From contig NZ_CP029289.2 of the NCBI RefSeq assembly GCF_003201835.2, positions 1,240,001-1,304,000 on the forward strand: a stretch of 64,000 bases of DNA, read 5' to 3'. A program made the position numbers and the translations under genes. Positions 38,582 to 48,542 of this stretch are shown piece after piece. This stretch comes from Acidianus brierleyi. GTDB taxonomy: Archaea; Thermoproteota; Thermoprotei_A; Sulfolobales; Sulfolobaceae. Every line of letters starts with the position of its first letter. The stretch's first letter is position 1. Under the pieces are notes generated by a model, which searched no databases, was not told where the DNA came from, and was given only the letters and a program-made list of their open reading frames with translations.

Positions 38582-39627
38582 ATTTATCTGACTTAGTTGA
38601 AGACGTAAAAGCTGAGATAAACTTAGCTGAGTTGCGTGGGAAAAAAGTAAGTATTGATGCATATAATGCAATATATCAATTTTTGACAGCTATACGCCAA
38701 CCAGACGGTACACCACTTATAGATTCACAAGGTAAAATAACAAGCCACCTTAGTGGAATTTTTTATCGAACCATTAATCTAATGGAAAATGGTATAATAC
38801 CGATATATGTTTTTGATGGAAAACCACCAGAGCTTAAATCTGCAGAATTACAAAGACGTAAAAAAATAAAAGAAGAAGCGGAAAAGAAGTTAGAGAAAGC
38901 AAAAGAAGAGGGAAAAACTACAGAGTTAAAAAAGTATTCTCAAATGGCAACCAGACTTACAAACGAGATGGCAGACGAAGGAAAAAAATTGCTTAAAAGT
39001 ATGGGTATTCCAATAGTAGAAGCACCGTCTGAAGGTGAAGCGGAATCAGCATATATTAACGCAATAGGATTAAGTTTTGCTACTGCAAGCCAGGATTATG
39101 ATTCACTATTATTTGGTGCGAAAAATTTGATAAGAAACTTAACTATAACTGGAAAAAGAAAATTACCTAATAAAGACATATACGTCGAAATAAAACCTGA
39201 AAGAATTGAACTCGAACCACTACTTAAAAAGCTTGGTATAACAAGAGAACAATTAATAGATATAGCGATTTTAATTGGAACAGATTATGATCCTTCAGGG
39301 ATAAAAGGAATAGGCCCCAAGACCGCTTATAGGCTAATTAAGAAATATGGAAGAATAGAAAAAATTATTGAAGCGAATGAAATTCCAAAGAATTCTATTG
39401 ATTTCGATATTAATCAAATAAGGCAACTATTTCTAAATCCGAATGTGAAAAAACCAGAAGAGAATTTAGACTTGCAAAATCCTGAAGAACAAGAAATTAT
39501 AGAAATTTTAGTAAATCAACATAATTTTAATGAAGAAAGAGTTAAAAGTGCATTAGAAAGATTAAATAAAGCAATAAAAGAAACTAAAGGTCTCTCAAGA
39601 CAAACTGGACTTGACCAATGGTTTTAA
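38572..39627 (+). CDS. fen1: Flap endonuclease FEN-1, apparent AUC start
   Basis: The ATG-like start at 38632 would miss the first 20 residues. Read from ATC 38572, the protein begins (M)GVDLSDLVEDVKAE, the conserved FEN-1 N-terminus whose glycine and aspartate shape the active site. Total length is 351 residues, as in Sulfolobus FEN-1. Acidic metal ligands are seen in YVFDGKPPELK, EAPSEGEAES and ATASQDYDSL, and a helix-hairpin-helix in IKGIGPKTAYRLI. The C-terminal QTGLDQWF is the PCNA-binding peptide. It removes 5' flaps in lagging-strand repair. Confidence 0.9.
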   Translation: MGVDLSDLVEDVKAEINLAELRGKKVSIDAYNAIYQFLTAIRQPDGTPLIDSQGKITSHLSGIFYRTINLMENGIIPIYVFDGKPPELKSAELQRRKKIKEEAEKKLEKAKEEGKTTELKKYSQMATRLTNEMADEGKKLLKSMGIPIVEAPSEGEAESAYINAIGLSFATASQDYDSLLFGAKNLIRNLTITGKRKLPNKDIYVEIKPERIELEPLLKKLGITREQLIDIAILIGTDYDPSGIKGIGPKTAYRLIKKYGRIEKIIEANEIPKNSIDFDINQIRQLFLNPNVKKPEENLDLQNPEEQEIIEILVNQHNFNEERVKSALERLNKAIKETKGLSRQTGLDQWF

Positions 39628-39682
39628 GATTTAAAACAACATTATAATTAGGTTTATATGTTGCGTAGTCGAGAATATATTT

Positions 39683-40339
39683 GTGTCACAATTACGCTAT
39701 TTTCCAATATTTCTTGATCTTACTAAATTTAGAGTATTAGTAGTAGGAGGAGGAAGAATAGGAAGTAAAAGAGCGTTAAAGATGTCTAAGTATTGCAATA
39801 ATGTAACAGTATATAGTCTAGAATTTAGTCAGGAATTACAAGAGAGTAAAATTAATTTAATTAAAGGAGACGCGAAAAATATAGATGAGAATTTCCTAAA
39901 AAACTATGATATAATATTCGTAGCTACAAATGATCAATTAGTCAACAAAGAAATATGTTTAAAGGCTATAAAACAAGGAAAATTGTGTAATAATCCTACT
40001 GATACAGATATATCACAATTCATAATGCCAATCTTTTATAGTGACGAAGACGTTGAAATAGCTGTTACTACTTATGGAAAATCTAGTCTTGTCTCAAAAA
40101 TGATTTTAGATAAAATAATTAGTAATATCCTAGATGATACTACTATTAGAACAGCAATTGAAATTATGTATGACATAAAGAATTATCTTAAGAAAAAAAT
40201 AAATGACCCCTCAATAAGATATAGGTTATATCACGAAATTTTCAATGATAATGATTTTGAAATTTTTATTAAAGATAATAAAATAATAGAAGCTAAAAAG
40301 AGAGCAGAGGAGATAATAAATGAATATGCTAGAAAATGA
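39683..40339 (+). CDS. Precorrin-2 dehydrogenase (Met8-like)
   Basis: 218 residues starting at GTG. FRVLVVGGGRIGSKRALKM is the NAD-binding loop, then IIFVATNDQLVN and CNNPTDTDISQFIMP, as in the siroheme synthase N-terminal domain. It oxidises precorrin-2 to sirohydrochlorin, the branch toward siroheme and the archaeal alternative haem route. First gene of the tetrapyrrole run, overlapping hemA by 20 nt. Confidence 0.9.
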   Translation: MSQLRYFPIFLDLTKFRVLVVGGGRIGSKRALKMSKYCNNVTVYSLEFSQELQESKINLIKGDAKNIDENFLKNYDIIFVATNDQLVNKEICLKAIKQGKLCNNPTDTDISQFIMPIFYSDEDVEIAVTTYGKSSLVSKMILDKIISNILDDTTIRTAIEIMYDIKNYLKKKINDPSIRYRLYHEIFNDNDFEIFIKDNKIIEAKKRAEEIINEYARK

Positions 40340-41546
40340 ACTAAATAAAAGGTATTATGCATTAATATATACCTACAAAACTATTGGTCTAGAAAATTTA
40401 AGTAGTCACTACTTGCGAGAATCTGAAATAAAAGCTTTAGCTTCACACTTTGATGGAGAAATGATTTTATTACAAACTTGTAATAGAATAGAACTCTATT
40501 TGTACACAAAAAGTGAGAATAATATAAGTTATTTCCTTGAATATTTAGATAAAATACATGGTAAAAATATAAGCTCTGACGCATTATTACTTACTGGGAA
40601 GGAGGTTGCTAAGCATTTATTTGAAGTAGCAGCAGGTATAGATTCACTATCAATTGGGGAATATGAAATATTAAGCCAGATTAAGTTAGCAGTATCTAAT
40701 TCTAATAGACTTGGAATATCTGGTAAATGCCTAAATACGCTTTTTGAAAGAGCCATAAAAATTGGCAGAAGAGTAAGAACATCTACAAATATTTCTCGTG
40801 GAAAAGTCGGAATATATTCACTAGCTATAGAACTAGTTAAATCAAAATTTGGAAATCTTGATGGCAAAAAAATAGCAATCATAGGTGCTGGAGATATAGG
40901 GAAAAAATTAGCTTTTATGTTGTATAAGGAAAACGTAACAAATGTAACAATATTAAATAGAACCCCAGAAAAAGCTAAAGAAATAGCAGAAAAATATGGG
41001 TTTAAGTATGCTAGTCTTGATTTTAATCTAATAGACAATTATGATATAGTATTCGTTGCTATATTTTACCCTGGCAAGATTACCGTACAAGGAGAAAATA
41101 TCATAATAGACTTATCTTCACCTACTGTATTTCGAGGAAAAAATGTAATAACAATGGAAGAATTACAAGGATTATCTAAAGAATATTTAGCACAAAGAAT
41201 GAAAGAAATATCATATGCAAAACAGATTATAAGTGATGGAATAGAAGAATTCTTAAGAGATTATGAAAATATAAGATATAATGAGATTGTATCAAATATA
41301 ATGTCTAGAATAGAGGAAATTAGAGAAACAGAAATATCTAAAGCTATAAGAAAAATTAGTGATAATAATGCTCAAGAAATTCTTGATGCTATGACCAAAT
41401 CAATGATAAAGAAAATATTTGCTCCGTTACTAGATAAAATAAGGATTGCACTAGAGAATGGCGACACAAACTACATTAACTACATTTTAGAATTATTCAA
41501 TAATGGTAAACTTCCCGATATTAAGACCGAGGAGATTAAGGAATAA
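40320..41546 (+). CDS. hemA: Glutamyl-tRNA reductase
   Basis: 408 residues. LQTCNRIELYLY (about residue 50) carries the nucleophilic cysteine, GIDSLSIGEYEILSQIK is conserved, and KIAIIGAGDIGKKLA starts the NADPH domain. The C-terminal helix is the dimerisation part. It commits glutamyl-tRNA to tetrapyrroles. It overlaps both neighbours. An ATG two codons downstream is also possible. Confidence 0.94.
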   Translation: MNMLENELNKRYYALIYTYKTIGLENLSSHYLRESEIKALASHFDGEMILLQTCNRIELYLYTKSENNISYFLEYLDKIHGKNISSDALLLTGKEVAKHLFEVAAGIDSLSIGEYEILSQIKLAVSNSNRLGISGKCLNTLFERAIKIGRRVRTSTNISRGKVGIYSLAIELVKSKFGNLDGKKIAIIGAGDIGKKLAFMLYKENVTNVTILNRTPEKAKEIAEKYGFKYASLDFNLIDNYDIVFVAIFYPGKITVQGENIIIDLSSPTVFRGKNVITMEELQGLSKEYLAQRMKEISYAKQIISDGIEEFLRDYENIRYNEIVSNIMSRIEEIRETEISKAIRKISDNNAQEILDAMTKSMIKKIFAPLLDKIRIALENGDTNYINYILELFNNGKLPDIKTEEIKE

Positions 41547-42513
41547 TAAGCTTATTAGAGATTTAGTAGCAGAAACTTCTATATCTGAAAAAGATCTAGT
41601 TCTACCAATATTCATTAAAGAAGATATCATTACGCCAGAGAAAATCGAGAGTATGCCTGGAGTGCTTAGATATCCTCCAGATGACTCCCTTATAAAATAT
41701 GTAGAAGAATCTTATTCTAATGGAATAAGATATTTTATATTATTTGGTGTGCCAAAATATAAAGACGATATAGCTAGCTCAGCATATGATAAAAATGGAA
41801 TTATACAAAAATCTGTTAGATTACTAAAAGAAACGTTTGACGACAAAATCATAGTAATTACAGATGAATGTACAGATGAGTATACCTCCCACGGTCATTG
41901 TGGAATAGTGAAATCTATAAAAAATAGTTATTACGTTGATAATGATGAAAGTCTTAAGATACATGCTAAAATAGCATTATCTCAAGCAGAAGCAGGATCT
42001 GATGTTATAGCACCTTCTAGTATGATGGATGGAGTAGTAGGTGCAATAAGGAAAGAATTAGATAATGCTGGCTTCCAAAATACATTAATTATGTCCTACA
42101 GCGCTAAGTACGCTTCTACTTTTTATTCGCCATTTAGAGAAGCTGCATACTCTAAACCTGCTTTTGGTGATAGGAAAAGTTATCAAATGGATCCAAGAAA
42201 CTCGGAAGAGGCTATAAAAGAAGTTGCACTCGATATAGAGGAAGGAGCTGATATAATTATGGTAAAACCTGCTCATACATATCTTGATGTAATAAGCCTA
42301 GTTAAGAATAGCTTTCCAGAGTATCCTTTAGCTGCGTATCATGTTAGTGGCGAATATTCTATGATAAAAGCCGCTGCACTAAATGGATGGATCGATGAGA
42401 GAATTGCAGTATTAGAAATTACTACTGCGATTAAAAGAGCAGGAGCTAATTTAATCCTGACATATTATGCAAACGAAATAGCTAAATGGTTAAAAGAGGA
42501 GATGCCGTTTTGA
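41503..42513 (+). CDS. hemB: Porphobilinogen synthase
   Basis: 336 residues. VITDECTDEYTSHGHCG is the metal-binding region with cysteines; MSYSAKYASTFYSPF and IIMVKPAHTYLD carry the two active-site lysines. It condenses two 5-aminolevulinates. It starts inside the hemA end (44-nt overlap). Confidence 0.94.
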   Translation: MVNFPILRPRRLRNNKLIRDLVAETSISEKDLVLPIFIKEDIITPEKIESMPGVLRYPPDDSLIKYVEESYSNGIRYFILFGVPKYKDDIASSAYDKNGIIQKSVRLLKETFDDKIIVITDECTDEYTSHGHCGIVKSIKNSYYVDNDESLKIHAKIALSQAEAGSDVIAPSSMMDGVVGAIRKELDNAGFQNTLIMSYSAKYASTFYSPFREAAYSKPAFGDRKSYQMDPRNSEEAIKEVALDIEEGADIIMVKPAHTYLDVISLVKNSFPEYPLAAYHVSGEYSMIKAAALNGWIDERIAVLEITTAIKRAGANLILTYYANEIAKWLKEEMPF

Positions 42514-43760
42514 ATAAGGATCTATGGAGAGAGGCCTTAAATTTATTTGCTGGAGGAGTTAATTCTCCAGTTAGGGCTGCAGTTAAACCTCAACCTTTCT
42601 ATACTGATCATGCATATGGACCATTCCTATTCACTGAAAATAATAAGAAAATAGTTGATTACGTGCTAGGATATGGGCCATTAATATTAGGACATTCACC
42701 CCAACAAGTAAAAGAGAAGGTTATTGACCAAATTAATAAAGGATGGCTTTATGGCACGCCTTCAAAAGTAGAAATAAAGTTGGCAGAGAAGATATCGCAA
42801 CATATTAGAACTGTAGAAAAAATAAGGTTTGTAAATAGTGGAACAGAAGCTACTATGAATGCTATAAGATTAGCAAGAGGTTACACAAAGAGAGAGAAAA
42901 TCATAAAATTTGACGGAAATTATCATGGGGCTCATGATTATGCGTTAGTGGATGCTGGTAGTGCTGCTACAGAATTCGGAGTTCCAATCTCTGACGGAAT
43001 ACCAAAAGACGTTCTTAAAACAGTACTACTATGTAACTATAACGACCTAGACTGTGTTGAAAATTTTCTTAAAAAAGAGGACATTGCTGCAGTAATATTA
43101 GAACCAATAATGGGAAATATGGGTGTTATTCCAGCCGATCAAGATTTTCTAGAAGGATTGAGAGAGCTTACTAAGACATATAATTCGTTGCTAATATTTG
43201 ATGAAGTAATAACTGGATTTAGAGTGGGTCTAGAAGGTGCACAAGGACTCTATGAAGTTTATCCTGATCTAACCACACTAGGTAAAATTATAGGAGGAGG
43301 TTTTCCTATAGGCGCAATAGGAGGTAAAAAAGAGATAATAGATAATTTCACACCAAATGGGAGAGTTTTTAACGCTGGAACGTTTAATGCAAATCCAGTC
43401 TCTATGGCAGCTGGATTAGCTACAATAGAAGAATTAGAAAAGGGTAAGCCATACGATATAGCTAATGCTGCTGCAAGAGAAATAGTTGAAGAACTAGACA
43501 AGATCCCTATTTTCCATACAATAAATTCTGTAAAAAGTATGTTTCAGATATTTTTTGGTATAGAAGAAGTTCATAATGCAAAAGATGCTAGAAATGCAAA
43601 CAAAGAGAAATATATAGAGTTCCAGAGAAAACTACTTGATAATGATATATTCTTCCCTCCAAGCCAATATGAAACAATATTCACATCTGCAGCACATACT
43701 GACGAAATAGTATCTCTAACAATTGAAAGAATTAAGAAGATTGCAAGTGAAATTAAATGA
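42510..43760 (+). CDS. hemL: Glutamate-1-semialdehyde 2,1-aminomutase
   Basis: 416 residues from TTG 42510 (MNKDLWREALNLFAGGVNSP). An ATG at 42486 would add eight residues inside hemB; the TTG has GAGGAGAT 6 nt upstream and a 4-nt overlap with the hemB stop. PLP lysine in TLGKIIGGGFPIGA. It makes 5-aminolevulinate. Confidence 0.93.
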   Translation: MNKDLWREALNLFAGGVNSPVRAAVKPQPFYTDHAYGPFLFTENNKKIVDYVLGYGPLILGHSPQQVKEKVIDQINKGWLYGTPSKVEIKLAEKISQHIRTVEKIRFVNSGTEATMNAIRLARGYTKREKIIKFDGNYHGAHDYALVDAGSAATEFGVPISDGIPKDVLKTVLLCNYNDLDCVENFLKKEDIAAVILEPIMGNMGVIPADQDFLEGLRELTKTYNSLLIFDEVITGFRVGLEGAQGLYEVYPDLTTLGKIIGGGFPIGAIGGKKEIIDNFTPNGRVFNAGTFNANPVSMAAGLATIEELEKGKPYDIANAAAREIVEELDKIPIFHTINSVKSMFQIFFGIEEVHNAKDARNANKEKYIEFQRKLLDNDIFFPPSQYETIFTSAAHTDEIVSLTIERIKKIASEIK

Positions 43761-44635
43761 AAATTAAAATAGCTGCAAGAAATTCATTATTAAGCAAAGT
43801 TCAAGTTAATATAGTAGAGGCTAAACTTCATGACATGGGAATAGAAACAGAATTTATAGGAGTTAAGACTAAGGCAGATTACTTCATTTCAGAACCACTA
43901 TATAGGCTAGGCCAAGGCGTGTTTGAAAAAGAGGTAAATGAATATGTAATTAATGGTGAAGCAGACATTGCAGTGCATAGTATGAAGGACCTAACTACAG
44001 AATTAGATAATAGACTATGTATTCTAGCTACAATAAAGAGAGATTCGCCCTATGATGCGCTAGTAGGTAGTAAAGATATATATAAAATAGAATCTAAATC
44101 AGTGGTAGGCACTAGTAGCATTAGAAGAAAAAATTTTATAACATTTTTGAGGAACGACCTGGAAGTAAAAGATCTAAGAGGAAATATAGATACACGAATA
44201 AGGAAATTGCAAAATAAAGAATACGATGCTATTATAGTTGCTGAAGCAGCTATTAAAAGATTAAAATTAGATGTTCAATATCAACAGTTAAATCCAATTG
44301 ATTTTACACCCGAAATAAACCAGGGAATAATAGCAATAGTTGGAAAAAAGAGCAGAAAAGAATTATCGACAATAAGGGAGCTAGACGATAAGAATACAAG
44401 AGATGAGGCTACTGCAGAAAGGAACGCTTCTCGTATAGTAGGTGGAGGGTGTCACTCACCTATAGGTATATTTTTCAAAAAAGAAGATAACTCGCTGTTT
44501 GGCATAGCTAGTTTCAGTAATGGTAAAAGAAAAATTACAGTAGAAATATCATCAAATAAAGAACCAAATATAGTTGGAATCGAATTAGGCAAAAAACTTT
44601 TAGAAGAGATGAAAAATGAAGGTATTACTATTTAG
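43757..44635 (+). CDS. hemC: Hydroxymethylbilane synthase
   Basis: 292 residues. IKIAARNSLLSKVQVNIV at the start, DIAVHSMKDL and VVGTSSIRRK, and GGGCHSPIG with the cysteine that holds the dipyrromethane cofactor. It builds the linear tetrapyrrole. Start overlaps the hemL stop by 4 nt. Confidence 0.94.
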   Translation: MKIKIAARNSLLSKVQVNIVEAKLHDMGIETEFIGVKTKADYFISEPLYRLGQGVFEKEVNEYVINGEADIAVHSMKDLTTELDNRLCILATIKRDSPYDALVGSKDIYKIESKSVVGTSSIRRKNFITFLRNDLEVKDLRGNIDTRIRKLQNKEYDAIIVAEAAIKRLKLDVQYQQLNPIDFTPEINQGIIAIVGKKSRKELSTIRELDDKNTRDEATAERNASRIVGGGCHSPIGIFFKKEDNSLFGIASFSNGKRKITVEISSNKEPNIVGIELGKKLLEEMKNEGITI

Positions 44636-45272
44636 TCCTTCATTAAGCGAAAATATACATAATAAAGATATAGAAATAATAAATATACCACTATTTGAAA
44701 TAAAATGTATTTCATATAAAAAAGACTTTGATGATTATGAAGCGATAGCATTTACAAGCAAAAATGCCGTAAAATGTTTTGATGATTGGGATAAAGTTAA
44801 AAATAAAAAAATATTCGCTATAGGTAAGCCTACTTCCGAGTTAATAAGAGAAAAAGGATTTAATTCAATTTATCCTAGTGAATACGATAGTATTCATCTA
44901 TCAAATCTAATCCTTGAAAGTGGAATTAAGTCACTAGTAGCATTTAGAAGTAGTAAAGCTTCTGCAGATATGAAGTCTATTCTCTCAAATAAAATTGCCT
45001 ACATGGAAATATATGATTATAAAACTACGATTATCAAGGAGAATGTAAAAAAGGCAAAGGAAGAGCTAAAGAAATGTAATGTTAATATAGTAGCATTAAC
45101 TAGTTCTGAAATAGCTAGAACCATAGCTAGTTTTTTAAATAATTGCTATAAGATAATAAGCATAGGGCCAATGACTACGAAAACTATAAGCCTTCTTAGG
45201 CCGGATCTTAAGATAATTGAAAGCAATGAGCATGATTTTGAAGGAATAATAAGGAAAGTTTTGGGGGAATAG
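44616..45272 (+). CDS. hemD: Uroporphyrinogen-III synthase
   Basis: 218 residues of two Rossmann-like halves: FTSKNAVKCFDDW, IFAIGKPTSELIREKGF, VALTSSEIARTIASF and ISIGPMTTKTI. HemD proteins are poorly conserved; position after hemC makes this firm. It closes the tetrapyrrole ring and inverts ring D. Overlaps hemC by 20 nt. Confidence 0.88.
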   Translation: MKVLLFSPSLSENIHNKDIEIINIPLFEIKCISYKKDFDDYEAIAFTSKNAVKCFDDWDKVKNKKIFAIGKPTSELIREKGFNSIYPSEYDSIHLSNLILESGIKSLVAFRSSKASADMKSILSNKIAYMEIYDYKTTIIKENVKKAKEELKKCNVNIVALTSSEIARTIASFLNNCYKIISIGPMTTKTISLLRPDLKIIESNEHDFEGIIRKVLGE

Positions 45273-45273
45273 T

Positions 45274-45528
45274 ATGGAGGATGTTAGGGAGTTACTGGTA
45301 AAAATTTTGAGGAAATTGGATCCCAAATTTGTTGAAGATAGTCTAGATATAAAATATATACAGAATTTTAAAAATAGATATGATGTTTTTGGTCAGTTTA
45401 GAAACGATATAGGAATTTATGAGTTTGCAATAAGTTTTGATAATAAAGGAAACATAAAGCGAAATCATATAAATATGATACGTCCACTTAAGTTCGATGA
45501 TGAAATACAAAAGAAGCTTAGGGAATAA
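45274..45528 (+). CDS. Small hypothetical protein
   Basis: 84 residues; helical start (VRELLVKILRKLDPKF) and a beta-rich rest. It lies 1 bp after hemD and 10 bp before the phosphodiesterase gene, so it belongs to the transcript. I do not recognise it. Confidence 0.6.
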   Translation: MEDVRELLVKILRKLDPKFVEDSLDIKYIQNFKNRYDVFGQFRNDIGIYEFAISFDNKGNIKRNHINMIRPLKFDDEIQKKLRE

Positions 45529-45538
45529 GGTGTAATTT

Positions 45539-47137
45539 TTGAAATTTTTATTAATAATCATTGATGGTATGGCTTATCATTTATTTGAGAGATTCGTTTA
45601 TAACTTAAACACTTTTAGCAAATTGGCAGAAGAAGGATCATATGGCCCATTAGAGAGTACTTATCCTTCCATAACTCCAGTAGCACTAGCATCGATAGTT
45701 ACAGGACTAAATCCTAAGAATAATGGAGTTACAGGGCCTAGAATATTTGTAAAAGGTAGAACAATCTCCTCTCCTTTAACAGCATATAATAGTTACTCAT
45801 TAATCGCAGAACCTATATGGAGCATTTTAGGTAAAAAAGGATTTAAGGTTATAGTAACGTCATCACCTCAAGCGCTTCCAGACATATGGAAAAATAATAA
45901 CGTTATATTATTTGATCCTTACAAGGCTAAAATCAAGAAATGTAGTGAAGGTAAAGTCATTAATGAAGGAGAAAATGAGTTTCTAAATAAGAAATGGATA
46001 TTAAAAAAATCGGGTGACTCATTCCAGCTTACTTTAGAAACTCCAACAGGTCCTTTAGATATAAAGGCTAATCAAGATGAATGGATAGGACCAATAGAAA
46101 TTCTTGCAAATTGCAACAACAGAGACGTAAAAGGTATAGTTTTTCTACATTTTAGAGTAAATAATGTTTACATAAGTCCTCCGAGCTTCTTGACAAATTG
46201 GGGGAATAACGAGTCTCTCGTTAACGAAGTATGGGAAAAAATATCTAAAAAAGTTGGAATGTTACTCGATGGAGATTATAAATCACTAAGTAAAGGTCTA
46301 ATAACTTTAGAGGAATATATTAAAACCGCAGAATTGTCTTTTAATTTCTTTTATGAATATTCAAACTTTATTTTGAGAAAAACCGAATGGGATCTAGGAA
46401 TAACATATCTTCCAATAGTAGATAACTTTCAACATTTATTTTATGGAATAGACGATGGAAAATCATTAGATTACATATTTTCTGCATATAAAATGGCTGA
46501 AAAATTCGTAAATTCATTACTAGATTTAGCAGATAATTTAGCAATAGTTTCAGATCACGGAATTATGAAAGCTAAAAAACGAGTATATGTTAATAAAATA
46601 TTACAGAAAATTAATGTACTTAGAGTAGATGAGAATAAAATAGACTGGAAGAGAACAAAAGCTTTTTACGCCGGCGGTGGAATAATAAGAATAAATCTAG
46701 TTGGAAGAGAAGAAAAAGGTATAGTGAAAAAAGAGGAATATCCAAAACTAGTAAATTATATAGTTAAAAACTTAGAAAATTATGTTGATCCTTCTAGTAA
46801 TGAAAAAATATTTCCAATAATTTATGAAAAACAAACTCCTGCAGGGGATAGAGAAGGAGATATAGAACTGACAATTGCAGAAATGTATTCTATGAGCTCT
46901 AATAATGAAAAAGATAAAGAAATAGAAGATATAATACCATATAAAAATTCAAGTGGTGATCATGGATATTATAGAAAGGACGATCTTTATGGGATAATAA
47001 TTCTTTATGGAAAAAATATAGCACGTAATAGAAAAATTAACGCTAAATTGGTAGATATTGTACCAACGATTTTAAAAGTATTTAATGTAAACTATAATAA
47101 GTTAGATGGAAAGCCTATCTTAGATGCTATAAAATGA
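45539..47137 (+). CDS. Alkaline-phosphatase-superfamily phosphodiesterase
   Basis: 532 residues from TTG 45539. LLIIIDGMAYHL supplies the first metal aspartate, ESTYPSITPVALASIVTG the nucleophile region, VDNFQHLFYGIDD and IVSDHGIMK further metal ligands, and SGDHGYYRKDDL the last histidine. Like type I phosphodiesterases/nucleotide pyrophosphatases. There is no signal peptide, so it is likely intracellular. Substrate unknown. The next gene overlaps by 4 nt. Confidence 0.82.
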   Translation: MKFLLIIIDGMAYHLFERFVYNLNTFSKLAEEGSYGPLESTYPSITPVALASIVTGLNPKNNGVTGPRIFVKGRTISSPLTAYNSYSLIAEPIWSILGKKGFKVIVTSSPQALPDIWKNNNVILFDPYKAKIKKCSEGKVINEGENEFLNKKWILKKSGDSFQLTLETPTGPLDIKANQDEWIGPIEILANCNNRDVKGIVFLHFRVNNVYISPPSFLTNWGNNESLVNEVWEKISKKVGMLLDGDYKSLSKGLITLEEYIKTAELSFNFFYEYSNFILRKTEWDLGITYLPIVDNFQHLFYGIDDGKSLDYIFSAYKMAEKFVNSLLDLADNLAIVSDHGIMKAKKRVYVNKILQKINVLRVDENKIDWKRTKAFYAGGGIIRINLVGREEKGIVKKEEYPKLVNYIVKNLENYVDPSSNEKIFPIIYEKQTPAGDREGDIELTIAEMYSMSSNNEKDKEIEDIIPYKNSSGDHGYYRKDDLYGIIILYGKNIARNRKINAKLVDIVPTILKVFNVNYNKLDGKPILDAIK

Positions 47138-48540
47138 TTTGTGCCAGAAGCAAGAAACAAAGACGATGTAGAATTCCAAAAGATTGTGAAACCGGTCTTC
47201 CATATACTCAGATAATTCATAATGGAAGACGAGAAAATTTATGTACTAAAATTTCTTTAGAAAACCTCAATATTCATTCTAGGCTATATTTACCACTAAG
47301 TAGTGAAATTATTCATAAAGTGAAAATTTTAAGATATTTTCCAAAAATCATAGAAATAGCCTCGAAAAACATTAGTTTACCGTCGTTTTATTTACCATCT
47401 ATCGAATATAACGTAGATCACTTATCAATTGAAAACATGATAATAGGAGGAGGAATATCTGGTCTTTCATTGTTAGAGAATTTAAATGAGACAATTTTAA
47501 TTTCGGATAGTTTAAATGACGATATCTTCTTTGATCCATTATCAGATAAAAATATTGTGGAAAAGATAAAAGGAATTATAAAAGAAAAGAAAGATAAAAT
47601 TATTAATGGGTTATTCTTGGGAAAGTTTGATGAAGGATATCTAATAAAAACTGAGGATACATTGTTTATTGTAAATGCTAAAAATATCATATTTGCCAAT
47701 GGCAGTAGATATATTCCACCGTTATTTAAGAACAATGATATACCAGGGATAATCTCAAGAAGAATGTATTTAAGAAATTATAAGTCAATAGGAAAAGTAA
47801 TGGTTATTGGATCGTCAGATGATGCATTAAAGACTGCAATTATAGCTAAATCCAAGGTACTTTACAAAAAAGGTACTAATATGTTTTCTAAAAAATGGAT
47901 TAACATTGCAGAAAAGGAAGGAATAGATATTATAGGAGCAGATAAGATTAATGTAAAAAGAAAAGGAAAAGAACTGCATATAAACTTTGATGGAATAGAA
48001 GAAAAAATTAATGCAATAGTCTATGCGATTGTAAAACAACCTCGATTAGAGGCTATTTCAAATTCTAATATAGATTATATATTTTATTCATTTTCTCATA
48101 TATATCTTCCTACTCATGATATAAATGGAAAAGCAAAAGATAATATTTATGTAATAGGAGGAAGTAGAGCCATTTCAGATTATGAAACTTCTTTTTTAAG
48201 TGCAAAAATTATTATTGATGAAAAATATATTGACGAATTTCGTAAAAAAATAAACGAAAATGAATCTCATTTGATACATTTCTATTCAAAAAATTGGGAA
48301 ACTCGTACCTCGCCTTATATTTTCGGTGACAAAGGTTATTTCTGCGAATGTGAAGACGTGACTTTTTCTGATGTAGCAAATGAAAAAAGAAAAGGGTATA
48401 AAACAGTTGAAGATATAAAAAGAACTACTGGCGCATGCACTGGAGAGTGTCAAGGTAAAATATGCAGTTATCTTTTAGGAAGTTATCTGGAAAGTGAGAA
48501 ATTAATTACTTTTAGATCACCCTTATATCCGTTGTGGTAA
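47134..48540 (+). CDS. Flavin dehydrogenase alpha subunit with Fe-S cysteines
   Basis: 468 residues. An N-terminal cysteine-containing part (CARSKKQRRC...DC...LC, residues 3-37) resembles a shortened [2Fe-2S] Fer2-like region. Next is an FAD loop MIIGGGISGLSLLENL (about 105), and a C-terminal BFD-like [2Fe-2S] motif CECEDVTF...CTGECQGKIC. This is the layout of the alpha subunits of sarcosine-oxidase or dye-linked proline dehydrogenase types. It pairs with the next gene (7-nt overlap). The substrate is unknown. Confidence 0.72.
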   Translation: MICARSKKQRRCRIPKDCETGLPYTQIIHNGRRENLCTKISLENLNIHSRLYLPLSSEIIHKVKILRYFPKIIEIASKNISLPSFYLPSIEYNVDHLSIENMIIGGGISGLSLLENLNETILISDSLNDDIFFDPLSDKNIVEKIKGIIKEKKDKIINGLFLGKFDEGYLIKTEDTLFIVNAKNIIFANGSRYIPPLFKNNDIPGIISRRMYLRNYKSIGKVMVIGSSDDALKTAIIAKSKVLYKKGTNMFSKKWINIAEKEGIDIIGADKINVKRKGKELHINFDGIEEKINAIVYAIVKQPRLEAISNSNIDYIFYSFSHIYLPTHDINGKAKDNIYVIGGSRAISDYETSFLSAKIIIDEKYIDEFRKKINENESHLIHFYSKNWETRTSPYIFGDKGYFCECEDVTFSDVANEKRKGYKTVEDIKRTTGACTGECQGKICSYLLGSYLESEKLITFRSPLYPLW

Positions 48541-48542
48541 AA

